A stretch of 64,000 nucleotides of DNA from Alcaligenaceae bacterium (GCA_013416445.1 JACCER010000007.1:1-64000), one strand, 5' to 3'. Shown: positions 38,938 to 51,716, counted from the first letter of the stretch. Translations and numbers: made by a program. The notes: generated by a model from the sequence alone, not told the origin.

Positions 38938-39058
38938 AAGCATCACCTGTAAAAAGGGCTGACTTCATACTACCGTATTTGCCAATGCCGGTTTCAATAA
39001 AGAACAAGTAAATGTAAGAAGGCATGAACCAGTATTGCAACCGCCAGCAACCCGCATT

Positions 39059-39697
39059 TCAGGTATCTTTCTGGCGCGTGCCGAAAATGCGGTCGCCCGC
39101 ATCGCCCAGCCCTGGAACAATATAGCCATTTTTATCCAGATGGCTGTCGATGGACGCGGTATAAATATGCACGTCGGGGTGACGTGCTTCAACCGCCTTG
39201 ATACCTTCCGGCGCCGCCACCAACACCAAAGCGCGAATGTTCACGCAACCCGCCTTCTTGAGAAGATCAATGGTGGCAACCATAGAGCCGCCTGTCGCCA
39301 GCATAGGATCGACGATCAGGGCCAGGCGCTGATCCAACTGGCCCACCAGCTTTTCCAGATACGCTTGCGCCTGCAAGGTTTCTTCGTTGCGTGCAATACC
39401 CACGGCGCTGACCTTGGCGCCCGGGATCAGGTTCAGCACCCCGTCAAGCATGCCTATGCCGGCCCGCAAAATAGGCACTACCGTTACTTTCTTGCCCGCC
39501 AGCTTTTCTACGTCGACACTGCCACACCACCCTTCTATGCTGGTGGGTTCCAGGGGCAAATCTTTGGACGCTTCGTAGGTCAGCAAGGAAGCGATTTCTT
39601 GTGCCATTTCACGAAAATTCTTGGTGCTGAGATCGGCGCGACGCATCAGGCCCAGCTTATGACGTATCAAGGGGTGGCGAATTTCATGTATGGGCAT
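39059..39697 (-). CDS. upp: Uracil phosphoribosyltransferase
   Basis: 212 residues, standard length. The PRPP-binding segment [11 protein letters not shown] and the uracil-binding C-terminal [10 protein letters not shown] are conserved, as is [10 protein letters not shown]. It salvages uracil to UMP with PRPP. No uraA permease is next to it. Confidence 0.96.
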   Translation of the reverse strand: MPIHEIRHPLIRHKLGLMRRADLSTKNFREMAQEIASLLTYEASKDLPLEPTSIEGWCGSVDVEKLAGKKVTVVPILRAGIGMLDGVLNLIPGAKVSAVGIARNEETLQAQAYLEKLVGQLDQRLALIVDPMLATGGSMVATIDLLKKAGCVNIRALVLVAAPEGIKAVEARHPDVHIYTASIDSHLDKNGYIVPGLGDAGDRIFGTRQKDT

Positions 39698-39798
39698 GGA
39701 GTTTCCTGCGAAAAATGGGTAAAGAGTCTATGGCAAGCTAGACAGTAGCCTGATGACCAGCCAGGTCTTCACTTGCCTGTTAATACATTATGTACCGC

Positions 39799-41265
39799 CT
39801 AACGCGCCGCCAGCCAAGCGACCAAAGCGTCGTCAAAAGCACGCACGCTCACAGAGCGATCATCGTTGACTATGCTGACCAGAATATAGCGTTTGCCGCT
39901 GGCGCCCAGCACATAACCTGCCAGGGCGCGCACATCGCGCAAGGTGCCGGTTTTAAGATGAGCCATGCCTTTGGTCTCGTCGTCGCGCAAGCGCCGCCTG
40001 ACTGTGCCGTCAACCCCTGAAATAGCCAGCGATGACACGAACTCTGGCATCAGCGGCGAATGCCAGGCGGCATCCAGCATGCCCGCAAGGCCATCGGCCG
40101 TTACCCGCCCCTCGCGCGACAGCCCTGCGCCGTTATCCAGCACCCATCCGCGCGTATCCACTTTTTGCGAATTCAAGACGGCCAGCGCAGCGCTGGCACC
40201 GGTTTGCGGTGTGGCGCCCGCGCCCATGCGTTCGGCGCCCAGCGTAAGAAACAGGGTGCGCGCCATCACGTTATTGCTTTGCTTGTTGATCTGGCGAATG
40301 ACATTGGCCAGGGATGCTGATTCGTGCCATACCACCGGCTCTACGCCAGCTGCGACCTTGCCTTCGCGTATGCCCTTGCCCAGGGTGCCGCCCAACTCTT
40401 TCCACAACATCTGGAACAAGCCGGAAAAGTACTCAGGCTGGGACAAAGCCAGCCGGTATACGCTGAATTCGCCACACGAACCGGCTGCCGTGCCACTGAC
40501 GTTAATGACGATATCACGTCCTGACGGCGCGACCTGCGTAGCGATGGAGGGCGAGCCCGGGCAAGCGACATTGCTCCATTTGATATCACCATTGATACGC
40601 ACGCCCGGCAGGGGAGGATCAACGATAGGTATCCATTTGCTGGCCTGCCGGTCAGGCTGAAACAGCAGCCGCACCGCACCCAAACCTACCATCATGGCAT
40701 CGGGGCTGGCATTGTAGGGCCTGTCGGCCGCCCCATCGAATTCTCCTGGATTTATGGCGACACGACCAAAGCGCGATCGATCGACCACGACTTCAGTAAG
40801 ATTCTTGATGCCGCGCTGGCGCAGGCCGCGCAACAACCCCCAAAGGTCCTCCACGGTCAGCAAGGGGTCGCCGCCCGCCTTCAGGTACAAGGGGCCGGCC
40901 AGGCTACCCTGCGCATCAACTTGCCCGCCACCTTTGGCAAAAAAAGTCGTGCGCCAAGTGTATTCCGGGCCCAATCCTGCAAGCGCCGTCCAGGTGGTAA
41001 CCATTTTCATGACAGACGCGGGGTTGCGCGGCTGCGACGCATTGATGGAGACCAGGCGTGGCCCGTCGATTTCCTGTACAACCAAAGAAACTGAACTTTC
41101 GGGCAAGCGTGTTGCGCGCCAGGCCTTTTCCAGATCGGCCGGCAAGCTTTGCGCCAGCGCCTGCGTGACGAACAGGCAGGCCGTTACGCACACCAGGCTG
41201 CTTGCGCCCAGCCACTTGGTAGTTTTCAGATGGTCGACCCACGATGGCGAAGGCAGCAAAGACAT
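39799..41265 (-). CDS. dacB: D-alanyl-D-alanine carboxypeptidase/endopeptidase (PBP4 type)
   Basis: 488 residues, peptidase family S13. A signal sequence spans about 18-39 (cleavage after QALAQ). Active-site motifs: SVMK (S84-K87), SNN in NKQSNNVMARTL and KTG in HLKTGTLRDVRAL. Periplasmic PBP4 trims and cleaves peptidoglycan cross-links. It converges on nothing and is divergent from queA, sharing a 148-bp upstream region. Confidence 0.95.
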   Translation of the reverse strand: MSLLPSPSWVDHLKTTKWLGASSLVCVTACLFVTQALAQSLPADLEKAWRATRLPESSVSLVVQEIDGPRLVSINASQPRNPASVMKMVTTWTALAGLGPEYTWRTTFFAKGGGQVDAQGSLAGPLYLKAGGDPLLTVEDLWGLLRGLRQRGIKNLTEVVVDRSRFGRVAINPGEFDGAADRPYNASPDAMMVGLGAVRLLFQPDRQASKWIPIVDPPLPGVRINGDIKWSNVACPGSPSIATQVAPSGRDIVINVSGTAAGSCGEFSVYRLALSQPEYFSGLFQMLWKELGGTLGKGIREGKVAAGVEPVVWHESASLANVIRQINKQSNNVMARTLFLTLGAERMGAGATPQTGASAALAVLNSQKVDTRGWVLDNGAGLSREGRVTADGLAGMLDAAWHSPLMPEFVSSLAISGVDGTVRRRLRDDETKGMAHLKTGTLRDVRALAGYVLGASGKRYILVSIVNDDRSVSVRAFDDALVAWLAAR

Positions 41266-41413
41266 GGCGCTTAGTCCCTGGAAAAAGCATCAGCATAACC
41301 AAAGCGGCCAGGTTTGGTACGGGGTTTAGGAAAATTTTCGGGACTACGGCTTAAAATACCGCATAAATTTCACTTCGGGTGCATTTCCCGCACCCATATC
41401 AAAGACGACACGC

Positions 41414-43593
<2,180 letters not shown>

Positions 43594-43643
43594 ACAAGAT
43601 ATCGCTACAATACAAAGTTATCCAAAAACCTCAGGAGTACCCG

Positions 43644-43988
43644 ATGGCCGCTATTGAAACCTTGAAACTGATCACCGCCCAGGCTGCCGCTGGCGGGGAA
43701 AACGCCTTGATGGGCATGTTGCCTATCATCTTGATGTTCGTCATTCTTTACTTCCTGATGATTCGTCCACAAATGAAACGTCAGAAAGAACACCGCAACA
43801 TGGTGGCTGCGTTGTCAAAAGGCGACGAAGTCATTACTTCAGGCGGTATGCTGGGCAAGGTTACCAAGGTCAGCGACAGCTACGTCACCATCGAAATCAG
43901 CACCCTGGCCGACAAGCCTGTAGAAACCGTGTTGCAACGCACTGCGGTTACCTCGATCCTGCCCAAAGGCACGATCAAGGCGCTCTGA
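43644..43988 (+). CDS. yajC: Preprotein translocase accessory subunit YajC
   Basis: 114 residues with one N-terminal membrane segment (about 24-43, LPIILMFVILYFLMIRPQ) and a small cytosolic domain with GDEVITSGGMLGKV. It associates with SecDF. Preceded by an AGGAG ribosome-binding site (43632-43636) eight bases before the ATG. Confidence 0.95.
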   Translation: MAAIETLKLITAQAAAGGENALMGMLPIILMFVILYFLMIRPQMKRQKEHRNMVAALSKGDEVITSGGMLGKVTKVSDSYVTIEISTLADKPVETVLQRTAVTSILPKGTIKAL

Positions 43989-44052
43989 TTCGATGTGCGC
44001 GCTCCGGACACCGGTTCGGGGCTTTTTCCCTCGCTTTAGTTGTTGACCGACG

Positions 44053-45927
44053 ATGAACCGTTATCCTCTCTGGAAATATCTCACCGTAGCAGTCGCCTTG
44101 GTAATAGGCATACTGTATACGCTACCCAATTTTTTTGGGGAATCCCCTGCGGTGCAGATCGCCGGCGCCAAGTCCACAGTCAAGGTGGACAATGCTGTGC
44201 TTAGCAGAGTCGAGGACATACTCAAAAACGCCGACATTACCTCCACTGGGGCCTACTTCGAGCAAAACGGTCCCGTGGGAACTGTCAGGGCGCGTTTCGA
44301 ATCCACCGACGTCCAGCTCAAAGCCAAAGACCTGATCGAAAAAACACTCAACCCCGATGCCTCCGACCCCGATTACACGGTTGCGCTAAACCTGCTGCCT
44401 GCCTCGCCAAACTGGCTGTCGTCTTTAGGCGCCCACCCCATGTACCTGGGCCTGGACTTACGCGGCGGCGTGCACTTCCTGTTGCAAGTAGACATGCATG
44501 GCGCGCTTACCGGCCGCTACGACTCCCTGGCCGGCGATGCGCGCAACACGCTGCGCGACGCCAAGATCAAGGTTGGCAGCGTTGACCGCAGCGACTTGTC
44601 CATTGTGGCGTCATTCGACACCTCTGATGAACGCAGCTCGGCTGCCACAGAGCTGCGCCGCGCCATGCCCGATATGGTGTTTACCAATAGCGGAGAAAGC
44701 GGTGGCAAGTTCCCCCTGATCGGCAAACTGACCGACTCGGCAATCACCCAAGTGCAAGGCAACGCCCTAAAGCAGAATATCACTACCCTGCACAACCGCA
44801 TCAATGAACTTGGCGTAGCCGAACCCATTATTCAGCAGCAAGGCGCCGACCGCATCGTAGTGCAACTGCCTGGCGTGCAAGACGTCGCCAAGGCCAAAGA
44901 AATCCTGGGCCGCACCGCCACGCTGGAAATCCGCATGGTCGACGACTCCCCCAACGCCATGGCTGCCCTCAATGCCGGTACCGTACCTTTCGGCCTTGAA
45001 CGCTACACCGACCGCGATGGCCGCCCCTTGCTGTTACGCCGCCAGGTGATATTAACCGGCGAAAACCTGCAAGACGCCCAGCCTGGGCGCGACCAGCAAA
45101 CACAGCAACCATCGGTCAACCTTACGCTAGATTCCAAAGGCGCCAGAATTTTCCGCGATGTCACCCGCAATAACATCGGCAAGCGCATGGCCATTGTGCT
45201 GTTCGAACAGGGCAAGGGCCAGGTCGTTACCGCACCGGTCATCCGCAGCGAAATACCAGGCGGCCAGGTGCAAATCACTGGCAGCATGACGGCGCAAGAA
45301 GCCGCCGACACCTCTCTGCTGCTACGCGCCGGCGCGCTGGCCGCACCCATGGAAATCATTGAAGAACGCACCATAGGCCCAAGCCTGGGCGCCGACAACA
45401 TCGCCAAGGGTTTTTATTCGACCCTGTACGGCTTTATTGCCATCGCCATCTTCATCGTGATGTACTACCACCTGTTCGGCATATTTTCCACGTTGGGGCT
45501 GGCCTTTAACGTGCTGCTGCTGCTGGCTGTGCTGTCCATGCTGCAGGCCACGCTGACCCTGCCGGGCATTGCCGCCATCGCCCTGACCCTGGGTATGGCA
45601 ATTGACTCCAACGTGCTGATCAACGAACGCATCCGAGAAGAACTGCGTGCCGGCTTACCGCCGCAGCAAGCCATACACCTGGGTTTCGAACGCGCCTGGA
45701 ACACCATTGTCGACTCCAACCTGACCACGCTTATCGTCGGGCTTTCGTTGCTGGCCTTCGGCACTGGGCCGGTGCGAGGCTTCGCCGTCGTGCACTGCAT
45801 AGGCATACTCACCTCCATGTTCTCGTCCATCGTGGGGGTACGTGCCCTGGTCAACCTGTGGTACGGCAGCAAGCGCAAACTGCAAAGCGTTTCCATTGGC
45901 CAGATCTGGAAGCCCAAGGCAGACTAA
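44053..45927 (+). CDS. secD: Protein-export membrane protein SecD
   Basis: 624 residues. N-terminal membrane helix, a large periplasmic domain with LGLDLRGGVHFLLQVD (about 134-150), and five further membrane helices near the C-terminus including GMAIDSNVLINERIREEL. It forms the proton-driven SecDF complex that pulls secreted proteins through SecYEG. Confidence 0.97.
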   Translation: MNRYPLWKYLTVAVALVIGILYTLPNFFGESPAVQIAGAKSTVKVDNAVLSRVEDILKNADITSTGAYFEQNGPVGTVRARFESTDVQLKAKDLIEKTLNPDASDPDYTVALNLLPASPNWLSSLGAHPMYLGLDLRGGVHFLLQVDMHGALTGRYDSLAGDARNTLRDAKIKVGSVDRSDLSIVASFDTSDERSSAATELRRAMPDMVFTNSGESGGKFPLIGKLTDSAITQVQGNALKQNITTLHNRINELGVAEPIIQQQGADRIVVQLPGVQDVAKAKEILGRTATLEIRMVDDSPNAMAALNAGTVPFGLERYTDRDGRPLLLRRQVILTGENLQDAQPGRDQQTQQPSVNLTLDSKGARIFRDVTRNNIGKRMAIVLFEQGKGQVVTAPVIRSEIPGGQVQITGSMTAQEAADTSLLLRAGALAAPMEIIEERTIGPSLGADNIAKGFYSTLYGFIAIAIFIVMYYHLFGIFSTLGLAFNVLLLLAVLSMLQATLTLPGIAAIALTLGMAIDSNVLINERIREELRAGLPPQQAIHLGFERAWNTIVDSNLTTLIVGLSLLAFGTGPVRGFAVVHCIGILTSMFSSIVGVRALVNLWYGSKRKLQSVSIGQIWKPKAD

Positions 45928-45988
45928 GCCGTAGCGCGGCGCGCCTTGCGCACGCCGCCCATTTACCCAATTCAGGCAAGAAAGAAAC

Positions 45989-46927
45989 ATGGAATTTTTC
46001 CGCATCCACCGCACCATTCCTTTTATGCGCCATGCGCTGGTGCTGAACCTGATAAGCCTTATCACGTTTATCGCCGCCGTATTTTTCATTGCGACCCGGG
46101 GCTTCCACCTATCCATCGAATTTACCGGCGGCACGGTCATGGAGGTTCACTATGCCCAGACGGCGCAGGTGGAAGACATCCGCGACGCCATTACCACTTT
46201 GGGGTATACCGACTTCCAGGTACAGAACTTCGGCACCTCGCAAGACGTGATGATCCGTCTGCCGCTGCGCTCCGGCCAGTCTTCGGCCAAGCAAAGCGAC
46301 ACCGTGGTCGAAGCCCTGAAGGCGAAGCATCCTGATGTCGAGCTGCGGCGGGTCGAATTCGTGGGGCCGCAGGTAGGACAGGAACTGGTGCACAACGGCC
46401 TGATGGCGCTATTAAGCGTGATTGCCGGCATTATGTTGTATTTGGCGTTTCGCTTTGAATGGAAGTTCGCCGTGGCGGGGGTGGTTGCCAACCTGCACGA
46501 CGTAGTGATTATTCTCGGCTTTTTTGCGTTTTTCCAATGGGAGTTCTCGCTATCGGTGCTGGCGGGGGTGCTGGCGGTGCTGGGATACTCAGTGAACGAA
46601 TCCGTGGTCATCATGGACCGTATCCGCGAAAACTTCCGCAAGCAGCGCAAGTCCTCAGTACATGAAGTCATCAACAGCGCCATTACGCAAACCATTTCCC
46701 GCACCGTTATTACTCACGGGTCCACGCAAATGATGGTGTTGGCCATGCTGTTTTTTGGCGGCCCGACGCTGCATTATTTTGCTTTGGCCCTGACTATAGG
46801 TATCTGGTTCGGTATCTATTCATCGGTGTTTGTGGCTGCGGCGATTGCGATGTGGCTGGGCGTGAAACGCGAAGACATGGTAAAAACAGTCAAGAAAGAC
46901 GACCCTAGCGCTGAAATCGAAATGTAA
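45989..46927 (+). CDS. secF: Protein-export membrane protein SecF
   Basis: 312 residues, six membrane segments. The SecDF hallmarks SIEFTGGTVMEV and GYSVNESVVIMDRIREN are present. It starts 61 bp after secD and completes the yajC-secD-secF unit. A REP dyad follows 7 bp past the stop. Confidence 0.97.
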   Translation: MEFFRIHRTIPFMRHALVLNLISLITFIAAVFFIATRGFHLSIEFTGGTVMEVHYAQTAQVEDIRDAITTLGYTDFQVQNFGTSQDVMIRLPLRSGQSSAKQSDTVVEALKAKHPDVELRRVEFVGPQVGQELVHNGLMALLSVIAGIMLYLAFRFEWKFAVAGVVANLHDVVIILGFFAFFQWEFSLSVLAGVLAVLGYSVNESVVIMDRIRENFRKQRKSSVHEVINSAITQTISRTVITHGSTQMMVLAMLFFGGPTLHYFALALTIGIWFGIYSSVFVAAAIAMWLGVKREDMVKTVKKDDPSAEIEM

Positions 46928-46934
46928 TTCCGTT

Positions 46935-46962
46935 TGTCGGATTAGCGTAGCGTAATCCGACA
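46935..46962. repeat. REP-like dyad after secF
   Basis: TGTCGGATTACGC-type arms: TGTCGGATTAGCG then TAGCGTAATCCGACA, the most compact member of the family, possibly acting as the 3' hairpin of secF. Confidence 0.85.
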
Positions 46963-47082
46963 AAATCCTCGTGGCAAAAATGCCTGGAGCCTATTCGGTT
47001 CAAGTGTTCAACGTGGAAGATTTCTTTTATCATCAGAGTTTGGTTGCCAATGCCATGGCTGTTGGTGACGTCGTTCTGCCCT

Positions 47083-47285
47083 GATGACGTTTTGTCTGGG
47101 GCGGGAACCCCGCCAGGGGCGCAGCGCGTGAAGCCGAAACAGCCCCTGGCATACCCGACTTTCGCAAGAGCAAAAACCGTTCCCGTAACATCCCAAGCTG
47201 TAACGCGACCTGAGTGAAAAAGCAACAAGTTTGGGTATGCGTGGACTGCTGGCGTCGGATTGAGCCTTCGACTAATCCAGCCTAC
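47083..47285. repeat. Palindromic dispersed repeat copy 3 (partial) plus REP-like dyad
   Basis: The 369-bp gap between secF and sorB has no credible gene. 47102-47211 matches the right half of copies 1 and 2: CGGGAACCCCGCCAGGGGCG, one degenerate 35-bp unit and the closing GTAACGCGACCT block. Just before it, 47083-47101 resembles the 19-bp array unit at 36.2 kb. A REP dyad (GTCGGATTGAG ... CTAATCCAGCCTAC) is at 47253-47285. The left half of the palindrome is absent. Confidence 0.75.
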
Positions 47286-47296
47286 AAACCAGCCAT

Positions 47297-47635
47297 TTAC
47301 TTTCCGCTGGTGGCGTGGACGACATAGGCGGCAATAGCATCCATGGCTTTGTCGTCCAGGGTGGCGGCGAACGAAGGCATGGCGCCAGCGCCTTCCTTCA
47401 TCATTTTCTTGACCTGCTCAAAATCGGGCTTCAACTCATCAAGATCAGGCCCTATGGTACCGCTGGCTTCAGCATCTTCCATGGTATGGCAGATGGCACA
47501 AGCCGGCACCGCACCTGACTTGAACAAGGCCTTGCCTATTTCCAATTGCTCGGCATCAGGACCTGCCGCAAAACTTGCACCACCCAAACACAACAACAGC
47601 CCGCCGACCAACGTGGGCCATTTCAAATATTTCAT
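47297..47635 (-). CDS. sorB: Sulfite dehydrogenase cytochrome c subunit SorB
   Basis: 112 residues: signal peptide (core about 9-23, cleavage after ASFA), then a class I c-type cytochrome with the haem site CAICH and axial methionine probably in GAMPSF. Its position, 95 bp downstream of sorA on the same strand, identifies it as the electron acceptor of periplasmic sulfite oxidation. Family assignment from the haem motif is certain; SorB from context is strong. Confidence 0.88.
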   Translation of the reverse strand: MKYLKWPTLVGGLLLCLGGASFAAGPDAEQLEIGKALFKSGAVPACAICHTMEDAEASGTIGPDLDELKPDFEQVKKMMKEGAGAMPSFAATLDDKAMDAIAAYVVHATSGK

Positions 47636-47730
47636 AATGACTTCCTGATAAATAATAAATAAAATATGCCCCGCTCAGGGGCATATTGATCTGCACATCA
47701 GCCATGGCTAAGGCATGTAACTATTGCCGA

Positions 47731-48957
47731 CTAGGCAACCGTAATGGTCACCATGTGGTCACGCCAACTATTGTTGAGATAGCCGCGATTGTTCTCCAGC
47801 CTTTCTTCCGGCTGGGACTGCCCCGCTTCGTTGGTGGTACGGCTGGCTAATTGATGTTTCCCGGCATCCAGCTTGGCCGACAGTACAAACTCGCGCCAGG
47901 CGTAAGGGCCCAGATCGGGGCCGATGAATTCGGCCTTCTGCCAGTCTTTGCCGCCATTCACGGAAACTTCTATCGATTTGGCCGCGCTCATGCCACCCAT
48001 TGCGACACCGCTAATCTGCACTTGGCCTGCCGGTATGGGCTTGCTTTCGTCAGAGGGCAGGTTAATCCAGGACTTGGGCGGCATTTCCCAGATAGATGCC
48101 TGAGTCGTTGCACCCTTGGCGCCCAACGGCGCAAAACGATATCCAGTTTGCTGGATGTTGGCTGGCGATTGCTCTTTGGTGAAAGCCAGTTGCTTGATGT
48201 ATTTGACGTTATTCACGCCGGTATAACCCGGCACTATCATACGGAGCGGGCCACCATGCGCCAAAGGCAGTGCTTCACCGTTGATTTCCCATGCCAGGAT
48301 GGCGTCTTTCACAGCCGAAATCGGCACCGAACGCTCGACCATCACCGTGTTGGGGTCGAGTCCTGCAGGAATCTCTTCGCCGCCAGTGCCGGTCATGTAG
48401 ACCATGCCGTCAGCCATACCGCCTACCGCTTCCAGCAGGGCAGCAACAGGAACACCGGTGAAGGTCACGCAGCCCGCGGCGCCAACTGTCCATTGCGTGC
48501 CACTGGGCTTGGAGGGAAACCAGGCCCGACCATTGCCCGAACACTGCAACACGATAGTTACAGCCTGCAGCCCCAATGTTTTCAGCTCGGCAACGGTGAA
48601 TGTACGTGGTTTGACTACACCACCAACCTCAAGCTTCCAACTGTCAGGGTCTTTGACGATATCTTCGGAAGGAGGTGCGACGTTATTGCGAACGAACAGG
48701 CGATTGGTGGGTGTGATAACGCTGGAACCAAAGGCCGCACGCCGGGTTTCTATCGTGTTGGCACTGTGCACGATCATGCTATCGATATCTTTCCATGCGG
48801 CATAGCCAGGCAAAGCCTTGGGCTTGGCGGCAGCGGCGGCAGGCACGGCGCTTTGAGCACTGACGCTGCCCATGCCACCCAGGCCTGCCAGCGCCATGGC
48901 GCCACCTGTAGACACCAACATGCGGCGCCTGCTTAAATTGTTTATTTCTTTCATCAT
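47731..48957 (-). CDS. sorA: Sulfite dehydrogenase molybdenum subunit SorA
   Basis: 408 residues with a twin-arginine signal (SRRRMLVSTGG at 9-19, hydrophobic core, cleavage near VSAQ). Molybdopterin-binding oxidoreductase domain: the molybdenum-ligand cysteine is in LQCSGNGRAW, with HGGPLRMIVPGY following; a C-terminal Mo-co dimerisation domain completes it. It oxidises sulfite to sulfate in the periplasm and passes electrons to SorB. A strong AAGGAG-type ribosome-binding site precedes ATGATG. A perfect FNR/ANR-type dyad lies 42 bp upstream. Confidence 0.94.
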   Translation of the reverse strand: MMKEINNLSRRRMLVSTGGAMALAGLGGMGSVSAQSAVPAAAAAKPKALPGYAAWKDIDSMIVHSANTIETRRAAFGSSVITPTNRLFVRNNVAPPSEDIVKDPDSWKLEVGGVVKPRTFTVAELKTLGLQAVTIVLQCSGNGRAWFPSKPSGTQWTVGAAGCVTFTGVPVAALLEAVGGMADGMVYMTGTGGEEIPAGLDPNTVMVERSVPISAVKDAILAWEINGEALPLAHGGPLRMIVPGYTGVNNVKYIKQLAFTKEQSPANIQQTGYRFAPLGAKGATTQASIWEMPPKSWINLPSDESKPIPAGQVQISGVAMGGMSAAKSIEVSVNGGKDWQKAEFIGPDLGPYAWREFVLSAKLDAGKHQLASRTTNEAGQSQPEERLENNRGYLNNSWRDHMVTITVA

Positions 48958-48999
48958 TCCTCTCCTTGACCCGCCTACAACATCAAAGGCAGTGTTTCA

Positions 49000-49013
49000 T
49001 TGATTAAAATCAA
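49000..49013. promoter_or_regulatory. FNR/ANR-type binding site upstream of sorA
   Basis: TTGATTAAAATCAA matches the FNR/ANR consensus TTGAT-N4-ATCAA exactly. It lies 42 bp before the sorA start codon and 169 bp before the miaB start, so sorA is the likelier target. The match is seen; oxygen control is inferred. Confidence 0.75.
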
Positions 49014-49182
49014 TGCTTCAGCCTAATACCTTCAAGGATTATAAGGTCTATTGCAATATAAATAATGCCAGGCTCAATTAAAAAGCCGCGTGCCCTCTTG
49101 GAACACGATCAGCTGTCCAATAACGTACAATCCAAGGTTTAACTTATCGCCCCCGGGATATTCACCCGCTACGGCCACCCTC

Positions 49183-50703
49183 ATGAAAGAAACCATCATT
49201 ACGCGTACTGCATCCGGTACGTCCAGCGCTTCGCCAACGACGCCTGCCGCTCCCGCACTGTTCCTGATTCCTACCGAACCTGGTGCGCCAGAACAATTTC
49301 TTATCCCCACCGAGCCAGAGCCTGCCGCAGCAACTCCCAGCACCGGCAAAACTCGCAAGCTGTTCATCCGCACCTTCGGCTGCCAGATGAACGAATACGA
49401 CTCCGACAAAATGGCCGATGTGCTGCGCGAAGACCAGGGGGTGGAACTCACCCAGAATCCCGAAGAAGCCGACATCATTCTGTTCAACACCTGCTCCGTG
49501 CGTGAAAAGGCCCAGGAAAAAGTCTTTTCCGATCTTGGCCGCGTACAGCACCTGAAGCTCACCAATCCCGATCTGGTCATAGGCGTAGGCGGCTGTGTCG
49601 CCAGCCAGGAAGGCGAGGCTATCGTCAAGCGCGCACCCTATGTCGACGTGGTGTTTGGTCCGCAAACCCTGCATCGCCTGCCTGAGCTGATAGCACGACG
49701 CAAAGAATCAGGGCGCTCGCAAGTTGACATCAGCTTTCCTGAAATCGAAAAGTTCGACGCCATGCCGCCGGCTCGGGTGGACGGCCCCAGCGCTTTCGTA
49801 TCCATAATGGAAGGCTGCAGCAAGTATTGCAGCTTCTGTGTGGTTCCATACACACGCGGCGCCGAGGTCTCGCGCCCATTCGATGACGTGCTGGTGGAAA
49901 TCGCCGATCTGGCCGACCAGGGCGTAAAAGAAGTAACGCTGCTGGGCCAAAACGTAAATGCCTACCGCGGCCCCATGGGCGAAGGCGCTGAAATCGCCGA
50001 CTTCGCCATGCTGCTGGAATACGTGCACGAAATCCCCGGCATAGAACGCATACGCTACACCACCTCGCACCCCAAGGAAATGACAACCCGGCTAATCGAA
50101 GCGCATGGCAGCCTGACCAAGCTGGTGCCGTTTCTGCACCTGCCCGTGCAGGCTGGCAGCGACCCCATTCTTGCGGCCATGAAGCGCGGCTACACCACAC
50201 TGGAATTCAAGTCCATCGTGCGTCGTTTGCGCGCCGCACGCCCCGGGCTGACGCTATCGTCCGATTTCATCATTGGCTTTCCAGGTGAAACCGAAGCCGA
50301 CTTCGAAAAAACCATGGCACTGATCCGCGACGTGGGCTTCGACCAGTCATTCTCATTTATTTACTCACGTCGCCCCGGTACGCCGGCCGCCGACCTTGAA
50401 GACGACACGCCCAAAGAGGTCAAGCTGAATCGCCTGCATCGCCTGCAAGCCCTGATCAACGAACAGGCAGCGGCAATCAGCCAGTCCATGATAGGCAGCG
50501 TGCAACGCATACTCGTCGAAAAGCCCTCCAAGCGCGACCCCAACGAGCTCTCGGGGCGCACCGAAAACAACCGTATCGTCAACTTTGCAGGTCAGCCGCG
50601 TCTCATAGGCCAAATGATCGATGTACGCATCGTACAGGCCATGACCAACACCCTGAAGGGCGAAATCGTCACTACGGCCCCACCCGACCTGGGGTGCGCA
50701 TGA
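49183..50703 (+). CDS. miaB: tRNA-2-methylthio-N6-dimethylallyladenosine synthase
   Basis: 506 residues from the ATG at 49183. Three domains: N-terminal UPF0004 with [13 protein letters not shown] and cysteines of the second cluster, radical SAM core with [11 protein letters not shown] (CxxxCxxC), and a C-terminal TRAM domain. It methylthiolates i6A37 of tRNAs reading UNN codons. Odd: about 55 extra residues precede the conserved start, including two FLIPTEP copies 14 residues apart whose codons differ. It overlaps phoH by 4 bp. Confidence 0.96.
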   Translation: MKETIITRTASGTSSASPTTPAAPALFLIPTEPGAPEQFLIPTEPEPAAATPSTGKTRKLFIRTFGCQMNEYDSDKMADVLREDQGVELTQNPEEADIILFNTCSVREKAQEKVFSDLGRVQHLKLTNPDLVIGVGGCVASQEGEAIVKRAPYVDVVFGPQTLHRLPELIARRKESGRSQVDISFPEIEKFDAMPPARVDGPSAFVSIMEGCSKYCSFCVVPYTRGAEVSRPFDDVLVEIADLADQGVKEVTLLGQNVNAYRGPMGEGAEIADFAMLLEYVHEIPGIERIRYTTSHPKEMTTRLIEAHGSLTKLVPFLHLPVQAGSDPILAAMKRGYTTLEFKSIVRRLRAARPGLTLSSDFIIGFPGETEADFEKTMALIRDVGFDQSFSFIYSRRPGTPAADLEDDTPKEVKLNRLHRLQALINEQAAAISQSMIGSVQRILVEKPSKRDPNELSGRTENNRIVNFAGQPRLIGQMIDVRIVQAMTNTLKGEIVTTAPPDLGCA

Positions 50704-51716
50704 CGCGTACCGCACGTAGCAAGGCGCCGATAACCATACGACTGGAAGGCGACAACACCAATCTGGCAAACCTGTGCGGCCCACTGGACGAAAACCTGCG
50801 CCAGATCGCCGCAGGCTGGAATGTGCTCCTGAACCGTCGGGGCGATCGGGTATCCATCACGGGCAATCAGGCAGCAGCAGCCGGCAAGGCCCTGGAATGG
50901 TTTCACCGGCGCGCCGTGCATAAAGCCCTGTCTATCGACGATATCCAGCTAGGCATGGTCGAACTGGGCGCGGGCCAGTCCCAGGAAAGCGCCCAGGCGA
51001 CTGTCGCCGAGCCGGTCGCAATACCAGAAACAGCGCCTGTGCATGACCAAAGTTTTAACCTGCGTACGCGCAAAACCGATTTACGCCCACGCACGCCGCA
51101 TCAACGCGACTACTTAAATCAAATCCAGAGCCACGACATTACCTTTGGCGTGGGCCCCGCCGGCACTGGCAAGACCTGGCTGGCCGTCGCCTGCGCCATC
51201 GACGCCCTCGAACGTGAAACCGTACAACGCCTGGTCCTGACCCGGCCCGCCGTCGAGGCTGGTGAACGCCTGGGCTTTCTGCCTGGCGACCTGGTGCAAA
51301 AGGTCGATCCGTATCTACGCCCACTATATGACGCCTTGTACGACTTGATGGGGTACGAACGAGTCCAGCGCCTGTTTGAAAAACAAACCATAGAGATCGC
51401 GCCGCTGGCCTATATGCGTGGCCGCACCCTGAATCACGCTTTTGTCATACTGGATGAAGCCCAGAACACTACACCCGAGCAAATGAAAATGTTCCTGACC
51501 CGCATAGGTTTCGGCAGCAAGGCAGTCATTAACGGCGACCCATCACAAGTCGACTTGCCGCGCGGCCAACTGAGCGGGCTGGTCCATGCCGTCGATGTAC
51601 TACAGGCAGTGCAAGGCATAGCGACAACCCACTTCACCAGCCGCGATGTCGTGCGCCATCCCCTGGTTGCCCGCATCGTTGATGCCTACGAAAAAGCCCG
51701 CCCCCATGACGACTGA
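50700..51716 (+). CDS. PhoH-family ATPase (YbeZ)
   Basis: 338 residues from the ATG at 50700, overlapping the miaB stop (ATGA). N-terminal KH-like part, then a P-loop NTPase with Walker [14 protein letters not shown], Walker [20 protein letters not shown], and [11 protein letters not shown]. YbeZ works with the endoribonuclease YbeY, whose gene overlaps its 3' end by 11 bp, in rRNA processing and ribosome quality control. A GTG two codons upstream is an alternative start. Confidence 0.95.
   Translation: MTRTARSKAPITIRLEGDNTNLANLCGPLDENLRQIAAGWNVLLNRRGDRVSITGNQAAAAGKALEWFHRRAVHKALSIDDIQLGMVELGAGQSQESAQATVAEPVAIPETAPVHDQSFNLRTRKTDLRPRTPHQRDYLNQIQSHDITFGVGPAGTGKTWLAVACAIDALERETVQRLVLTRPAVEAGERLGFLPGDLVQKVDPYLRPLYDALYDLMGYERVQRLFEKQTIEIAPLAYMRGRTLNHAFVILDEAQNTTPEQMKMFLTRIGFGSKAVINGDPSQVDLPRGQLSGLVHAVDVLQAVQGIATTHFTSRDVVRHPLVARIVDAYEKARPHDD

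Noticed and set aside
43989-44052. Terminator between yajC and secD
   Set aside because: A weak CCGG-type stem before CTTTTTC is visible, but yajC-secD-secF are normally co-transcribed and the stem is short and interrupted.
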